Shown here: positions 1-6,709 of the stretch, one piece after another
Position numbering within the stretch: position 1 is the first letter of the stretch
Layout: every line of letters starts with the position of its first letter
Assembly (NCBI GenBank): GCA_052034085.1
Contig: JBPOJA010000025.1
Location: 1 to 35,427 of the forward strand
Origin: UBA1426 sp052034085
Lineage (GTDB): Bacteria > Bacillota > Clostridia > Peptostreptococcales > Anaerovoracaceae
Length of the DNA stretch: 35,427 bases
Direction of reading: 5' to 3'
Program-made: the position numbers and the translations under genes
The notes under the pieces: generated by a model
Told to the model about the DNA's origin: nothing
Seen by the model: the letters and a program-made list of their open reading frames with translations, nothing else
Databases searched by the model: none

Positions 1-851
1 CATATCTTTCCAGACGCAGAAAAAGCAATAGGGGTTACTCTTGCCACAAGATTTGCACCATCTTCTGAAACTAACAAGTAGTCACCGTCGAAAATATAGT
101 CGTCTACATAGTCAACAATTCCAGAGGCTCCATAGTACGGATATTCACCCGCTTTACGTTTCCCTTTAGCGACAGGTTTACGCTTAGAATCAAGGTTGAT
201 TGCAACCTCTCCCAATGTCGTCCACTCTACCTCATCACCAAACGTAAGCAGAAAATCCCTATAATACTCATACTGTTTTTTCCTTGCTTCAATTTCTGCT
301 TTAAGCTCTGCTGTAAGCTCTGCTGTAAGCTCTGTAAAAGTGTCAAGTATACGAACTATTTCCTCCTGGATGGGTAGGGGTGGCAGGGGGATTTCAATTT
401 TATCCCATCTCTTGAAGTCAAAGCGAAACCTGGCACCTTCTTCTTTCAAATTCTCAATCATATTTTTTATGTGAGGAGATTTAACGACATATTCAAAATA
501 TTCCTTTAGCACTATCTTTTCGTCGACAGAAAACACCACATACATAGGACTGACCAGCCCTGGTTCCGTGTGTTTTAGCATTGCTATAGAGCCAATATTC
601 AGCCTAGATGGATTATATGCATACATGCCTGGCTTAATTACAGTGTAATTAGAAGTATCATCACTGTGAATAGTATGCTCCCTATAGTCTTCAGCCTTAA
701 CCATACCTAAAATATTGCTCACAACATATACTTGACAAATAGTTTTGTTATCCTTGCCTTTCTCATTTGAGCGAGAAATCAAGGAACCTATTGAAGCATA
801 CTCCACCCCGTCAGGACACAATTCATTTATCAACTGTTCAAGTTTACTCAT
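1..851 (-). CDS. hsdS: Type I restriction-modification specificity subunit HsdS, 3' part cut by window edge
   Basis: HsdS supplies the DNA-recognition part of a type I restriction-modification enzyme: two target-recognition domains joined by conserved helices. The frame is open for 283 codons from ATG at 849-851 to the left edge, so the second recognition domain is incomplete. The start lies 8 bases after an AAGGTGA ribosome binding site. The first half carries the family pattern IPLPPLPIQEEIVRIL before the spacer helix. The spacer reads TELTAELTAELKAE at residues 173-186, the TAEL repeat known from EcoR124-type (IC) HsdS. The second domain begins with GEYPYYGASG, typical of the family. It follows hsdM by 61 bases. 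No hsdR is visible; it may lie beyond the left edge. Confidence 0.93.
   Translation of the reverse strand, partial: MSKLEQLINELCPDGVEYASIGSLISRSNEKGKDNKTICQVYVVSNILGMVKAEDYREHTIHSDDTSNYTVIKPGMYAYNPSRLNIGSIAMLKHTEPGLVSPMYVVFSVDEKIVLKEYFEYVVKSPHIKNMIENLKEEGARFRFDFKRWDKIEIPLPPLPIQEEIVRILDTFTELTAELTAELKAEIEARKKQYEYYRDFLLTFGDEVEWTTLGEVAINLDSKRKPVAKGKRKAGEYPYYGASGIVDYVDDYIFDGDYLLVSEDGANLVARVTPIAFSASGKI
303..335 (-). repeat. 12-bp tandem repeat in hsdS encoding TEL-TAEL-TAEL
   Basis: On the coding strand the unit ACAGCAGAGCTT occurs twice in tandem, preceded by the shortened copy ACAGAGCTT and followed by a degenerate copy beginning AAAGCAGAA. It encodes residues 173-183. Because the unit is 12 bases, gain or loss of copies keeps frame. 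In EcoR124I versus EcoR124II the same change (two versus three TAEL) alters the spacing of the two half-sites recognised. Confidence 0.85.
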
Positions 852-912
852 CGCCGTCACCTTCTTGCTCAACTACTTCCATTTGCATTTTCAGTTGGTA
901 CCAATTTGTTAC

Positions 913-2484
913 CTACTCATCTTGGCCCTCGATTTCTTTCACTATGGCATCGATTTCATCTCTCAGGACTTTCTGCCTGGCCACGATTTCTTCAATCTCA
1001 TTGTTCAAAGCCTTGATGTCAATAATTTCCCTTGTGTCTTCTTTTTCCACATAGGTGGAAACGGACAGGTTGTAGTCCTGCCCTTCAATTTCATCATTGG
1101 CCACAAGGCGGGCAAAATATTCTTCGTCTTTTCTGTCCTTGAAAGCATTTAAAACCCTGTCCATATTCTTTTGGGTCAGTTTGTTGTTGTTGGTAACCTT
1201 GATGAATTCCTCGGAAGCATCTATAAAGAGGGTCTTGTTTTCGCTTTTGGATTTTTTAAGAACCATAATGCAGGTGGCTATGGATGTGCCGTAAAAAAGA
1301 TTGCTGGGCAGCTGAATGATGCAGTCTATGTAGTTGTTGTCTATAAGGTACTTCCTGATTTTTTGCTCAGCTCCCCCTCTATACATAACTCCGGGAAAGC
1401 AGACAATAGCAGCTGTGCCGTTGGTGGCCAGCCAGGACAGGCTGTGCATGATAAAAGCCAGGTCTGCCTTGGATTTTGGTGCCAATACACCGGCAGGAGA
1501 AAACCTGATGTCGTTAATCAGCAAGGGATTGTCGTCCCCCTCCCATTTGATGGAATACGGAGGATTGCTGACTATGGCCTCAAAAGGTTCGTCATCCCAA
1601 TGCAAGGGCTTGGTCAGGGTGTCTCCGTGGCCTATGTCAAATTTATCAAAATCTATATCGTGGAGGAACATATTTATCCGGCAAAGGTTATAAGTAGTCA
1701 GGTTGATTTCCTGGCCGAAAAAGCCCTGCCTGACATTTTCTTTTCCCAGGATTTTGGCAAATTTCAAAAGCAGGGATCCGGATCCGCAGGCAGGGTCATA
1801 GACCTTATTTACCTCGCTTTTACCAACAACAGAAATATGGGCCAGAAGCTCTGATACTTCCTGAGGTGTATAGTATTCGCCGCCGCTTTTGCCGGCATTG
1901 GAGGCATACATGCCCATAAGGTATTCATAGGCATCCCCGAAGGCATCTATGGTGTTGTCCTGGTAGCTTCCAAGCTTCATTTCAGCCACGCTGTTCATGA
2001 GTTTAACCAGCTTGTCATTTCTCTGGGCTACAGTGGAGCCAAGTTTGTTGCTGTTTACATCCAAGTCGTCAAAGAGGCCTTTGAAGTTTTTCTCGCTGTC
2101 TGTTCCCTTGGCAGAGTCCTCAATATGAGTAAAAATCCTGCTTAAAGTTTCGTTTAAGTCAGGATCGTTTTTGGCATTTTTTCTGACATTTTCAAAGAGC
2201 TCGCTGGGCAGGATGAAAAAACCCTTGGTGACAACCATGTCGTTTCTGGCCGCTTCGGCTTCTTCGTCAGTCAGATCGGCGTAGTTGAAATCTGCCTGGC
2301 CGGCTTCTATTTCGTCTTTGTTAATGAAGGCCGTAATGTTTTCGGAAATATAGCGATAAAACAACATACCAAGGACATACTGCTTAAAATCCCACCCGTC
2401 CACGCTGCCCCGTAGGTCGTTGGCAATGCTCCAGATAGTCCGGTGGAGTTCTGCCCTTTCCTGCTCTTTTCTGTTGTCAACCAT
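913..2484 (-). CDS. hsdM: Type I restriction-modification methyltransferase subunit HsdM (type IC-like)
   Basis: HsdM is the adenine-N6 methyltransferase subunit that works with HsdS, using S-adenosylmethionine. Seen: an N-terminal HsdM domain (residues about 10-150), GEYYTPQEV at 202-210, the SAM-binding loop VYDPACGSGSLLL at 228-240, and the catalytic NPPYS at 307-311. Length is 523 residues, matching EcoR124I-type HsdM (about 520). The start ATG has an AAAGGAGA ribosome binding site. It lies 91 bases after the Mrr-like gene on the same strand and before hsdS. It ends with TAG. The same frame then stays open for 22 more codons and stops inside the hsdS start region, which is unusual (see findings). 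The gene looks intact. Confidence 0.97.
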   Translation of the reverse strand: MVDNRKEQERAELHRTIWSIANDLRGSVDGWDFKQYVLGMLFYRYISENITAFINKDEIEAGQADFNYADLTDEEAEAARNDMVVTKGFFILPSELFENVRKNAKNDPDLNETLSRIFTHIEDSAKGTDSEKNFKGLFDDLDVNSNKLGSTVAQRNDKLVKLMNSVAEMKLGSYQDNTIDAFGDAYEYLMGMYASNAGKSGGEYYTPQEVSELLAHISVVGKSEVNKVYDPACGSGSLLLKFAKILGKENVRQGFFGQEINLTTYNLCRINMFLHDIDFDKFDIGHGDTLTKPLHWDDEPFEAIVSNPPYSIKWEGDDNPLLINDIRFSPAGVLAPKSKADLAFIMHSLSWLATNGTAAIVCFPGVMYRGGAEQKIRKYLIDNNYIDCIIQLPSNLFYGTSIATCIMVLKKSKSENKTLFIDASEEFIKVTNNNKLTQKNMDRVLNAFKDRKDEEYFARLVANDEIEGQDYNLSVSTYVEKEDTREIIDIKALNNEIEEIVARQKVLRDEIDAIVKEIEGQDE

Positions 2485-2575
2485 GCAATTTCTCCTTTTA
2501 ATTTAATGGCTTAAGAACTATATTCCAAAACACAAGTTTCTTCAATTTTGATTATACCGCAGGGGAACAATTAAA

Positions 2576-3565
2576 TCAGTCTTTCTCTACCGGTATATAC
2601 ACCATTTCAAGCGGAATAATTTCTTTATATTTTTTGCTTAGTTCGTCGTAGTATTTCAAAACCAAATCCACCAAATCACTTCCGTCAATACCCCGAATTA
2701 TTGGTGTGTTATCTAAATATTTTTGGGCTTTTTTCGTGTATCCAGACAAGGTTACAAAAACTCCATAGTCACCTTCTCGCATGGCTCCTTTAAGTGATTG
2801 GATGGTTGATTCTTTGATATCTCCATCTATGCTTTTAACCTGAACCACGATTCTGGGAGGCAATTCGTCTTTGTAGGCCGTGATATCTATGCCACTGTCC
2901 CCACCCTGGAACGACACAGAAGTCCGATAACCCATGGCTTGAAAAAGGTCTGCCACAAATTCCTCAAACTCAAAACCTTTCAGGTGTTTGCTCAACTCCT
3001 TGAGGACAAAATCCTTGGTCATTTCCTTGATGTCTTCAGCCGTGGCGGCAACCGTTTCGTCTTCCTCGTCCGCCAAAGCAGTTGCTACTTTAAAATTATC
3101 ATCAATAGCTGCCAAATACTCGTCGGCATAGTTTTTAACCAAAAAGAAAGACATAGCAGATCCGATTTCATATAAAGCCCCTTGGGAAAACATGGTCCTA
3201 GGCAAATGCTTAATCCATTTTACTTTTCTCTGTTGCACATATTTCATGGCCTCAGGTCTATAAAAATAGTCACTCTCTACTTTTCCGATATTTACCTTAC
3301 GGTCAATTTTCGAGGGATAAACGACATAATCTCCCACTTGGACCTCATGGACAAAACGATATAGCATACCTGCACTGGTGCCTATGGAGCCTTTTTTAGC
3401 CTCCGGATATGTGTTGGTATAATGCTCCTTGAAAGCCTCTCTTGAAGCCTGAATGTCTTGCAAGTTACCCATCTCATGCCAGCCTATGGCTATGACATTA
3501 GTCTGAAGAAATAGGTTGTCGTCCAGGGTGTGAATACCCCACAGTCTAACTTCGTCGTTGGTCAT
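2576..3565 (-). CDS. Mrr-family restriction endonuclease with EVE/PUA-like N-terminal domain
   Basis: Predicted type IV-style nuclease, 329 residues. The C-terminal half (about 185-305) is an Mrr_cat PD-(D/E)XK domain. Visible catalytic elements are GGDSGID at 221-227 (Asp227) and QVKS at 242-245, after the helix FEEFVADLFQAMGYR. The N-terminal part (about 1-130; WGI, VIAIGW, VGDYVVYP) resembles EVE/PUA-like folds that read modified bases in other restriction enzymes. I infer it cuts DNA carrying foreign modification; this is not proven by sequence. It opens with an AGGAGG site 7 bases before ATG and heads the likely operon with hsdM and hsdS. Co-expression of a type IV-like enzyme with a methyltransferase implies the HsdM mark is not its target. 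Confidence 0.85.
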   Translation of the reverse strand: MTNDEVRLWGIHTLDDNLFLQTNVIAIGWHEMGNLQDIQASREAFKEHYTNTYPEAKKGSIGTSAGMLYRFVHEVQVGDYVVYPSKIDRKVNIGKVESDYFYRPEAMKYVQQRKVKWIKHLPRTMFSQGALYEIGSAMSFFLVKNYADEYLAAIDDNFKVATALADEEDETVAATAEDIKEMTKDFVLKELSKHLKGFEFEEFVADLFQAMGYRTSVSFQGGDSGIDITAYKDELPPRIVVQVKSIDGDIKESTIQSLKGAMREGDYGVFVTLSGYTKKAQKYLDNTPIIRGIDGSDLVDLVLKYYDELSKKYKEIIPLEMVYIPVEKD

Positions 3566-3623
3566 TATGCCGCCTCCTATAAATTAACTTTTCGAAATCC
3601 TAATATACTATTCCATATTTACA

Positions 3624-3652
3624 AATATACCTCATATTTGTATCACTGACAA
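3624..3652 (-). promoter_or_regulatory. Promoter of the mrr-hsdM-hsdS operon with overlapping inverted repeat
   Basis: On the minus strand TTGTCA (3647-3652) is 17 bases from TATATT (3624-3629), a good sigma-A promoter. A perfect 9-bp inverted repeat, TACAAATAT/ATATTTGTA with a 5-base spacer (3620-3642), covers the -10 box and most of the spacer. This is a likely repressor operator. No controller gene is recognisable nearby. Confidence 0.65.
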
Positions 3653-3675
3653 TTCACTCATTCTTCTTAAATGTC

Positions 3676-4023
3676 TCATAAAAAAAACCCATCCACCAAC
3701 CTCACCCAGTCATTCTCCATATATTCCAAGTACAGCTTATCCATGATTTTCGGGTCATCTATGTCCAGCTCTATGCTAAGCAAGGCCTTTACAAAGGCCT
3801 CATAGTCCTGATCCATCATTTGCAGAATGAGATTCTTAAAGCCTTCGTAACACACATCACTTTTTCTCCTAAAAAATTTGTTAGCCCCATTCTTATGCAG
3901 TTTACCATGTATATCTGCACCATTATTGGCCCAGCTTAACTTAATGATGATTTTTCCGCATTCTTTTGCTTTTTCAGTAGCTTTTGTGTAATATCTTTTT
4001 AGGAGGATTGACCATGCTTCCAC
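3676..4023 (-). pseudogene. Orphan fragment of an unrecognised protein, probably 5'-truncated
   Basis: A 115-codon frame with protein-like composition (for example KECGKIIIKLSW, MDKLYLEYMENDW) and a TGA stop at 3676-3678. I do not recognise the family. The only start is GTG at 4023, inside the first codons of the convergently overlapping phosphoribosyltransferase gene and without a ribosome binding site. So this looks like the 3' remainder of a longer gene that lost its front when the neighbouring pair was inserted, the junction lying near 4013. The stop is just after a run of eight A (plus strand), where a frameshift would extend the frame. It could also be a shadow of the upstream region of the next gene. 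Confidence 0.4.
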
Positions 4024-4637
4024 GCCATATTATTGCGAAAAATGAATTTTTAAATATCAGCATCATGGGCTATTACAACCGCGATTACATCGGCTATGGA
4101 AAGCCTGGTAATCCTGATTTTTTAAATGTGCTGAAAAACACCTTTGACAAGGAGTCTATGGTCAACTTGCTCGCTGCCAGAGATCAAGTTGTAGAGATAC
4201 TAAAAAGAGACCTCCCCTATGTTATTACTGAGAAGAATATGCGAGATTGTTTAGTAATCTGTGTCCCCAGGGCCAAAGCCCACGACAGTTACAGCTCCGA
4301 ACAATTAATGTTCATCGAGGCAGTATCCATGGCGGCTAAATTCCTTGAAAACGTCAATGATGGCACAAACTGTATTTATCGTATCAAAAACACTAAAACC
4401 ACACATTTGCGATATGCTTCTGGTATTCCTAATGACGGTGATGATCCCTACCCAGGTATTACCAAAGATACTTGTTTCATAGATACAACTCGCATTAAAG
4501 GGAGAAAAATCATTTTGGTTGATGACATTTACACAAAAACCGTTAATATAGATGAGGACTGCATCCAGGCTCTTTTCGACAACGGAGCCGCCAAAGTCGT
4601 GTTTTATTCCATTGCATATACAAGGAGTAAGGAATGA
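4014..4637 (+). CDS. Phosphoribosyltransferase-like protein of a defence-type gene pair
   Basis: A 207-residue protein with the type I phosphoribosyltransferase signature ILVDDIYTKT at residues 167-176 (the PRPP-binding loop, hydrophobic strand followed by two Asp). Upstream strands and helices fit the fold, but the substrate cannot be told. ATG at 4014 is chosen because AGGAGG sits 7 bases before it; an upstream in-frame start at 3984 lacks a site. The stop TGA overlaps the ATG of the DprA-like gene by four bases (ATGA), so the two are translationally coupled. In competence loci ComF-type phosphoribosyltransferases and DprA are separate genes. Here the pair sits in a restriction island, so I infer a defence or nucleotide-signal role rather than competence. 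Confidence 0.8.
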   Translation: MLPRHIIAKNEFLNISIMGYYNRDYIGYGKPGNPDFLNVLKNTFDKESMVNLLAARDQVVEILKRDLPYVITEKNMRDCLVICVPRAKAHDSYSSEQLMFIEAVSMAAKFLENVNDGTNCIYRIKNTKTTHLRYASGIPNDGDDPYPGITKDTCFIDTTRIKGRKIILVDDIYTKTVNIDEDCIQALFDNGAAKVVFYSIAYTRSKE

Positions 4638-5584
4638 GATTTTCCCGTGAGGCAACAAAAATTTTGACTGCTCTTGAACTGGGCCTTATAAAATCCAATG
4701 CAAACTTTTGGTCGTCTTTTGCTTACAAAAATGACTTGGACCGCCTGGCTGAGGAGACTCCCGGTTTCTCTGACATGTTTGACCGCCTTGAAACAGACTT
4801 GGCCGCCATAGACGACCAGGAGGGGATTATCTGCGCCTACGACCCGCATTTCCCTGTCATCAATAAAAATGTGAAAAACAAGAGCGAAAAACCCTTCCTT
4901 CTTTTTTACAAAGGTGACCCGGATCTTTTGACCGACCTAAATGATAATGTTGCTGTAATAGGGCTTACCGACCCCGATGACGATATCAAGCAAAGAGAGA
5001 GAGAGATGGTGAAAAGGCTTATGGCCGCCGGCATGACCATCGTTTCGGGCCTGGCCCTGGGCTGCGATACCATTGCCCATCAAACAGCCCTTGATTGTGG
5101 TGGCAAAACTTTAGCCATACTCCCTTCACCGATAAACAATATTTTTCCTGCAGAAAACAGGAGACTTGCTGAGAGTATAGTTGAAAAAGGTGGCCTGCTT
5201 GTTTCTGAGTATTATAAGGAACCTGTTTCAAGGTACGAAGCCATCAATCGTTTTGTAGAAAGAGACAGGCTTCAGGCCATGTTTTCCAAGGCGGTTATAC
5301 TTACTGCCAGTTACCGGAAAAATGAGGGCGATAGTGGTTCCCGCCATGCCATGGAATCAGCCAGGAAATACGGGATTGCCCGCTATGTGATGTATAACGA
5401 AAAAATTGACAGAGATAATAAGCGCTTCGGCCTAAACCGGGACCTGGTTGAAGGTCTTGACCTTGAGCCGGCCCAAATCCTAACCCAGAGTTCGATTGAT
5501 GAAATAAAATCACTTGTCAACACAGATTTAGATGCTTCCGATATGGTCAATAGAAATATCGAAAAGCAGTTATCCTTACTTTAA
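4634..5584 (+). CDS. DprA/SMF-like (SLOG-superfamily) Rossmann protein paired with phosphoribosyltransferase
   Basis: A 316-residue divergent DprA/SMF relative. The Rossmann core runs from about 85 to 260. SGLALGCDTIAHQTA at 138-152 matches the DprA SGLA-GID-AAH motif, and LAILPSPINNIFPAENRRLA at 160-179 matches the following strand and helix. The usual GSR loop is replaced by VAVIGLTDP at 106-114, and the RNRIISGL segment by RFVERDRLQAMFSKAVIL at 206-223. No C-terminal winged helix is evident. These changes argue against a canonical RecA-loading competence protein. SLOG domains often bind nucleotides or make or sense nucleotide signals in conflict systems (established for the superfamily); the ligand here is unknown. 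The start overlaps the partner gene by four bases. Confidence 0.82.
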   Translation: MRFSREATKILTALELGLIKSNANFWSSFAYKNDLDRLAEETPGFSDMFDRLETDLAAIDDQEGIICAYDPHFPVINKNVKNKSEKPFLLFYKGDPDLLTDLNDNVAVIGLTDPDDDIKQREREMVKRLMAAGMTIVSGLALGCDTIAHQTALDCGGKTLAILPSPINNIFPAENRRLAESIVEKGGLLVSEYYKEPVSRYEAINRFVERDRLQAMFSKAVILTASYRKNEGDSGSRHAMESARKYGIARYVMYNEKIDRDNKRFGLNRDLVEGLDLEPAQILTQSSIDEIKSLVNTDLDASDMVNRNIEKQLSLL

Positions 5585-5640
5585 AATACCTCTACCGTGG
5601 CTACATTATTTTTTACTATTCCGCCACATATTATTTAGAG

Positions 5641-6381
5641 TCAATGCTTCGTAGTAAATCTACACACAGGATAGTTGCTACATCCAATAAATGGTCCATA
5701 TTTGCCATGACGCGGAACTAATTGGCTTCCACATTTGGGGCAAATCCCATTATTAATTTTTGTTTTTCTAACATATGCATCTCTTTGTAAATTTGCAACA
5801 TGTGTTTTCCTATTTGGGGGACTATCAATGTTAATATCTTTCAGTTTGTTAAATAATGTTTCAACCTCATATGCAGAAATATTAATATCGTTATATTGTT
5901 TTATTGTCCACAACAAAGACGAAGCTTTCACTATATTAGCTGAAGTTCTCACTTTTAAAACTGCTCTGTCTGAAAAAACAACGATTGATATATAGTTGAT
6001 ATCATTGAATTCTTTTAAAACATTTTTTAAGACTTGTATGTGACCGTAATTTTGTCTGATAGGATTGTATAAGCGTTCTTTCCTTTTATAGATTATTTGA
6101 TACCAGTATTGACTGTATTCGCCTCCAATAATCCAGCCATGATAGTTCTTTGTTTCGATTACAAATATTCCATATGGCGATACTACTACGTGATCTATTT
6201 GTGTTGTTTGCGAACCAGCTTTAATCATTAAATTATTTATCACCTTATATTCACTTCTATCTAGGGATGATAAAAGAAAAGATACTTTTCGTTCACCCAA
6301 TACCCCTTTTGTCACAGGAGATTTCATAACACATAATTGAATAATCATGAGTATAAATATGAGAATTATTAGTGCCTTCAT
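5641..6381 (-). CDS. Membrane-tethered NERD-domain nuclease with topoisomerase-type zinc finger
   Basis: A 246-residue protein in three parts. Residues 1-19 form a hydrophobic anchor. A NERD (nuclease-related) domain follows, with GVLGERKV near 26-33, QIDHVVVS at 61-68 and ETKNY at 76-80; Asp63, Glu76 and Lys78 are the likely catalytic residues of this PD-(D/E)XK relative. The C-terminal finger has C-x2-C-x16-C-x5-C (Cys214, 217, 234, 240), like type IA topoisomerase fingers, and probably binds DNA. ATG is preceded by a TAGGAG site. The gene is more AT-rich than its neighbours, suggesting separate acquisition. It converges on the DprA-like gene. Substrate and partner are unknown. Confidence 0.85.
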   Translation of the reverse strand: MKALIILIFILMIIQLCVMKSPVTKGVLGERKVSFLLSSLDRSEYKVINNLMIKAGSQTTQIDHVVVSPYGIFVIETKNYHGWIIGGEYSQYWYQIIYKRKERLYNPIRQNYGHIQVLKNVLKEFNDINYISIVVFSDRAVLKVRTSANIVKASSLLWTIKQYNDINISAYEVETLFNKLKDINIDSPPNRKTHVANLQRDAYVRKTKINNGICPKCGSQLVPRHGKYGPFIGCSNYPVCRFTTKH

Positions 6382-6436
6382 TGTTGATTGCTCCTACGTT
6401 AAAGATTATTGCATTGTACTAACCATGGCTTACCAT

Positions 6437-6442
6437 ATTATA
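6437..6442 (-). promoter_or_regulatory. Extended -10 promoter element for the NERD gene
   Basis: The minus strand reads TGCTATAAT about 55 bases before the NERD start codon: a perfect TATAAT with a TGN extension. No good -35 box is seen at standard spacing, which is acceptable for an extended -10 promoter. Confidence 0.5.
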
Positions 6443-6480
6443 GCACATTGTATTCATCTAACCCTTTAAACAACATCTTA

Positions 6481-6521
6481 TCTAGTTTATGATAAGCATA
6501 GCATCAATATGATAAACTAGA
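6481..6521. repeat. Perfect 10-bp inverted repeat upstream of the NERD gene
   Basis: TCTAGTTTAT (6481-6490) and ATAAACTAGA (6512-6521) are exact reverse complements separated by 21 bases. TATGATAA is also repeated directly at 6488-6495 and 6508-6515. The site is about 40 bases upstream of the NERD -10 box, so it may be an operator or a relic recombination site. The rest of the 6382-6646 gap shows only AT-rich sequence. Confidence 0.5.
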
Positions 6522-6646
6522 ATAGTACGATACTATATATAATTGGCGCAAGAATCTATGCTACAGAAAATGAACTCCCATCGGTTTGAAATATTGAATT
6601 TATGATTTAAACAGTCGATAAATGTCTGTAGTAGGAAGGTTTAGAA

Positions 6647-6706
6647 ATGTATCCCATGGACTACGAAAAACTAAGAAGAGATTTAATTCAATACCATCGA
6701 CATGCC
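6647..6706 (+). pseudogene. Decapitated 5' gene remnant (ribosome binding site, start and about 17 codons)
   Basis: An AGGAAGG site stands 7 bases before ATG at 6647, and the first codons read MYPMDYEKLRRDLIQYH, the look of a genuine clostridial gene start. After about 6697 the frame merely runs antisense through the end of the DUF2779-type gene, whose stop is at 6710-6712. So only the head of a gene remains, fused tail-to-head with an opposing gene at a probable deletion or insertion junction. The downstream frame (to 6910) is antisense noise. Confidence 0.5.
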
Positions 6707-6709
6707 GGC

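Noticed and set aside
913..915. Pyrrolysine insertion at the hsdM TAG
   Set aside because: TAG is used as a normal stop in several genes of the window (16116, 19612, 27648, 23427), no Pyl genes are seen, and the protein already has the family length.
1171..1854. A 227-codon plus-strand frame inside hsdM
   Set aside because: It is antisense to a well-supported hsdM with all motifs and has no ribosome binding site. Long antisense frames of this kind occur under most genes here.
4634..5584. Calling the SMF-like gene dprA of natural competence
   Set aside because: The GSR loop and winged helix are missing, and the gene is coupled to a phosphoribosyltransferase within a restriction island.
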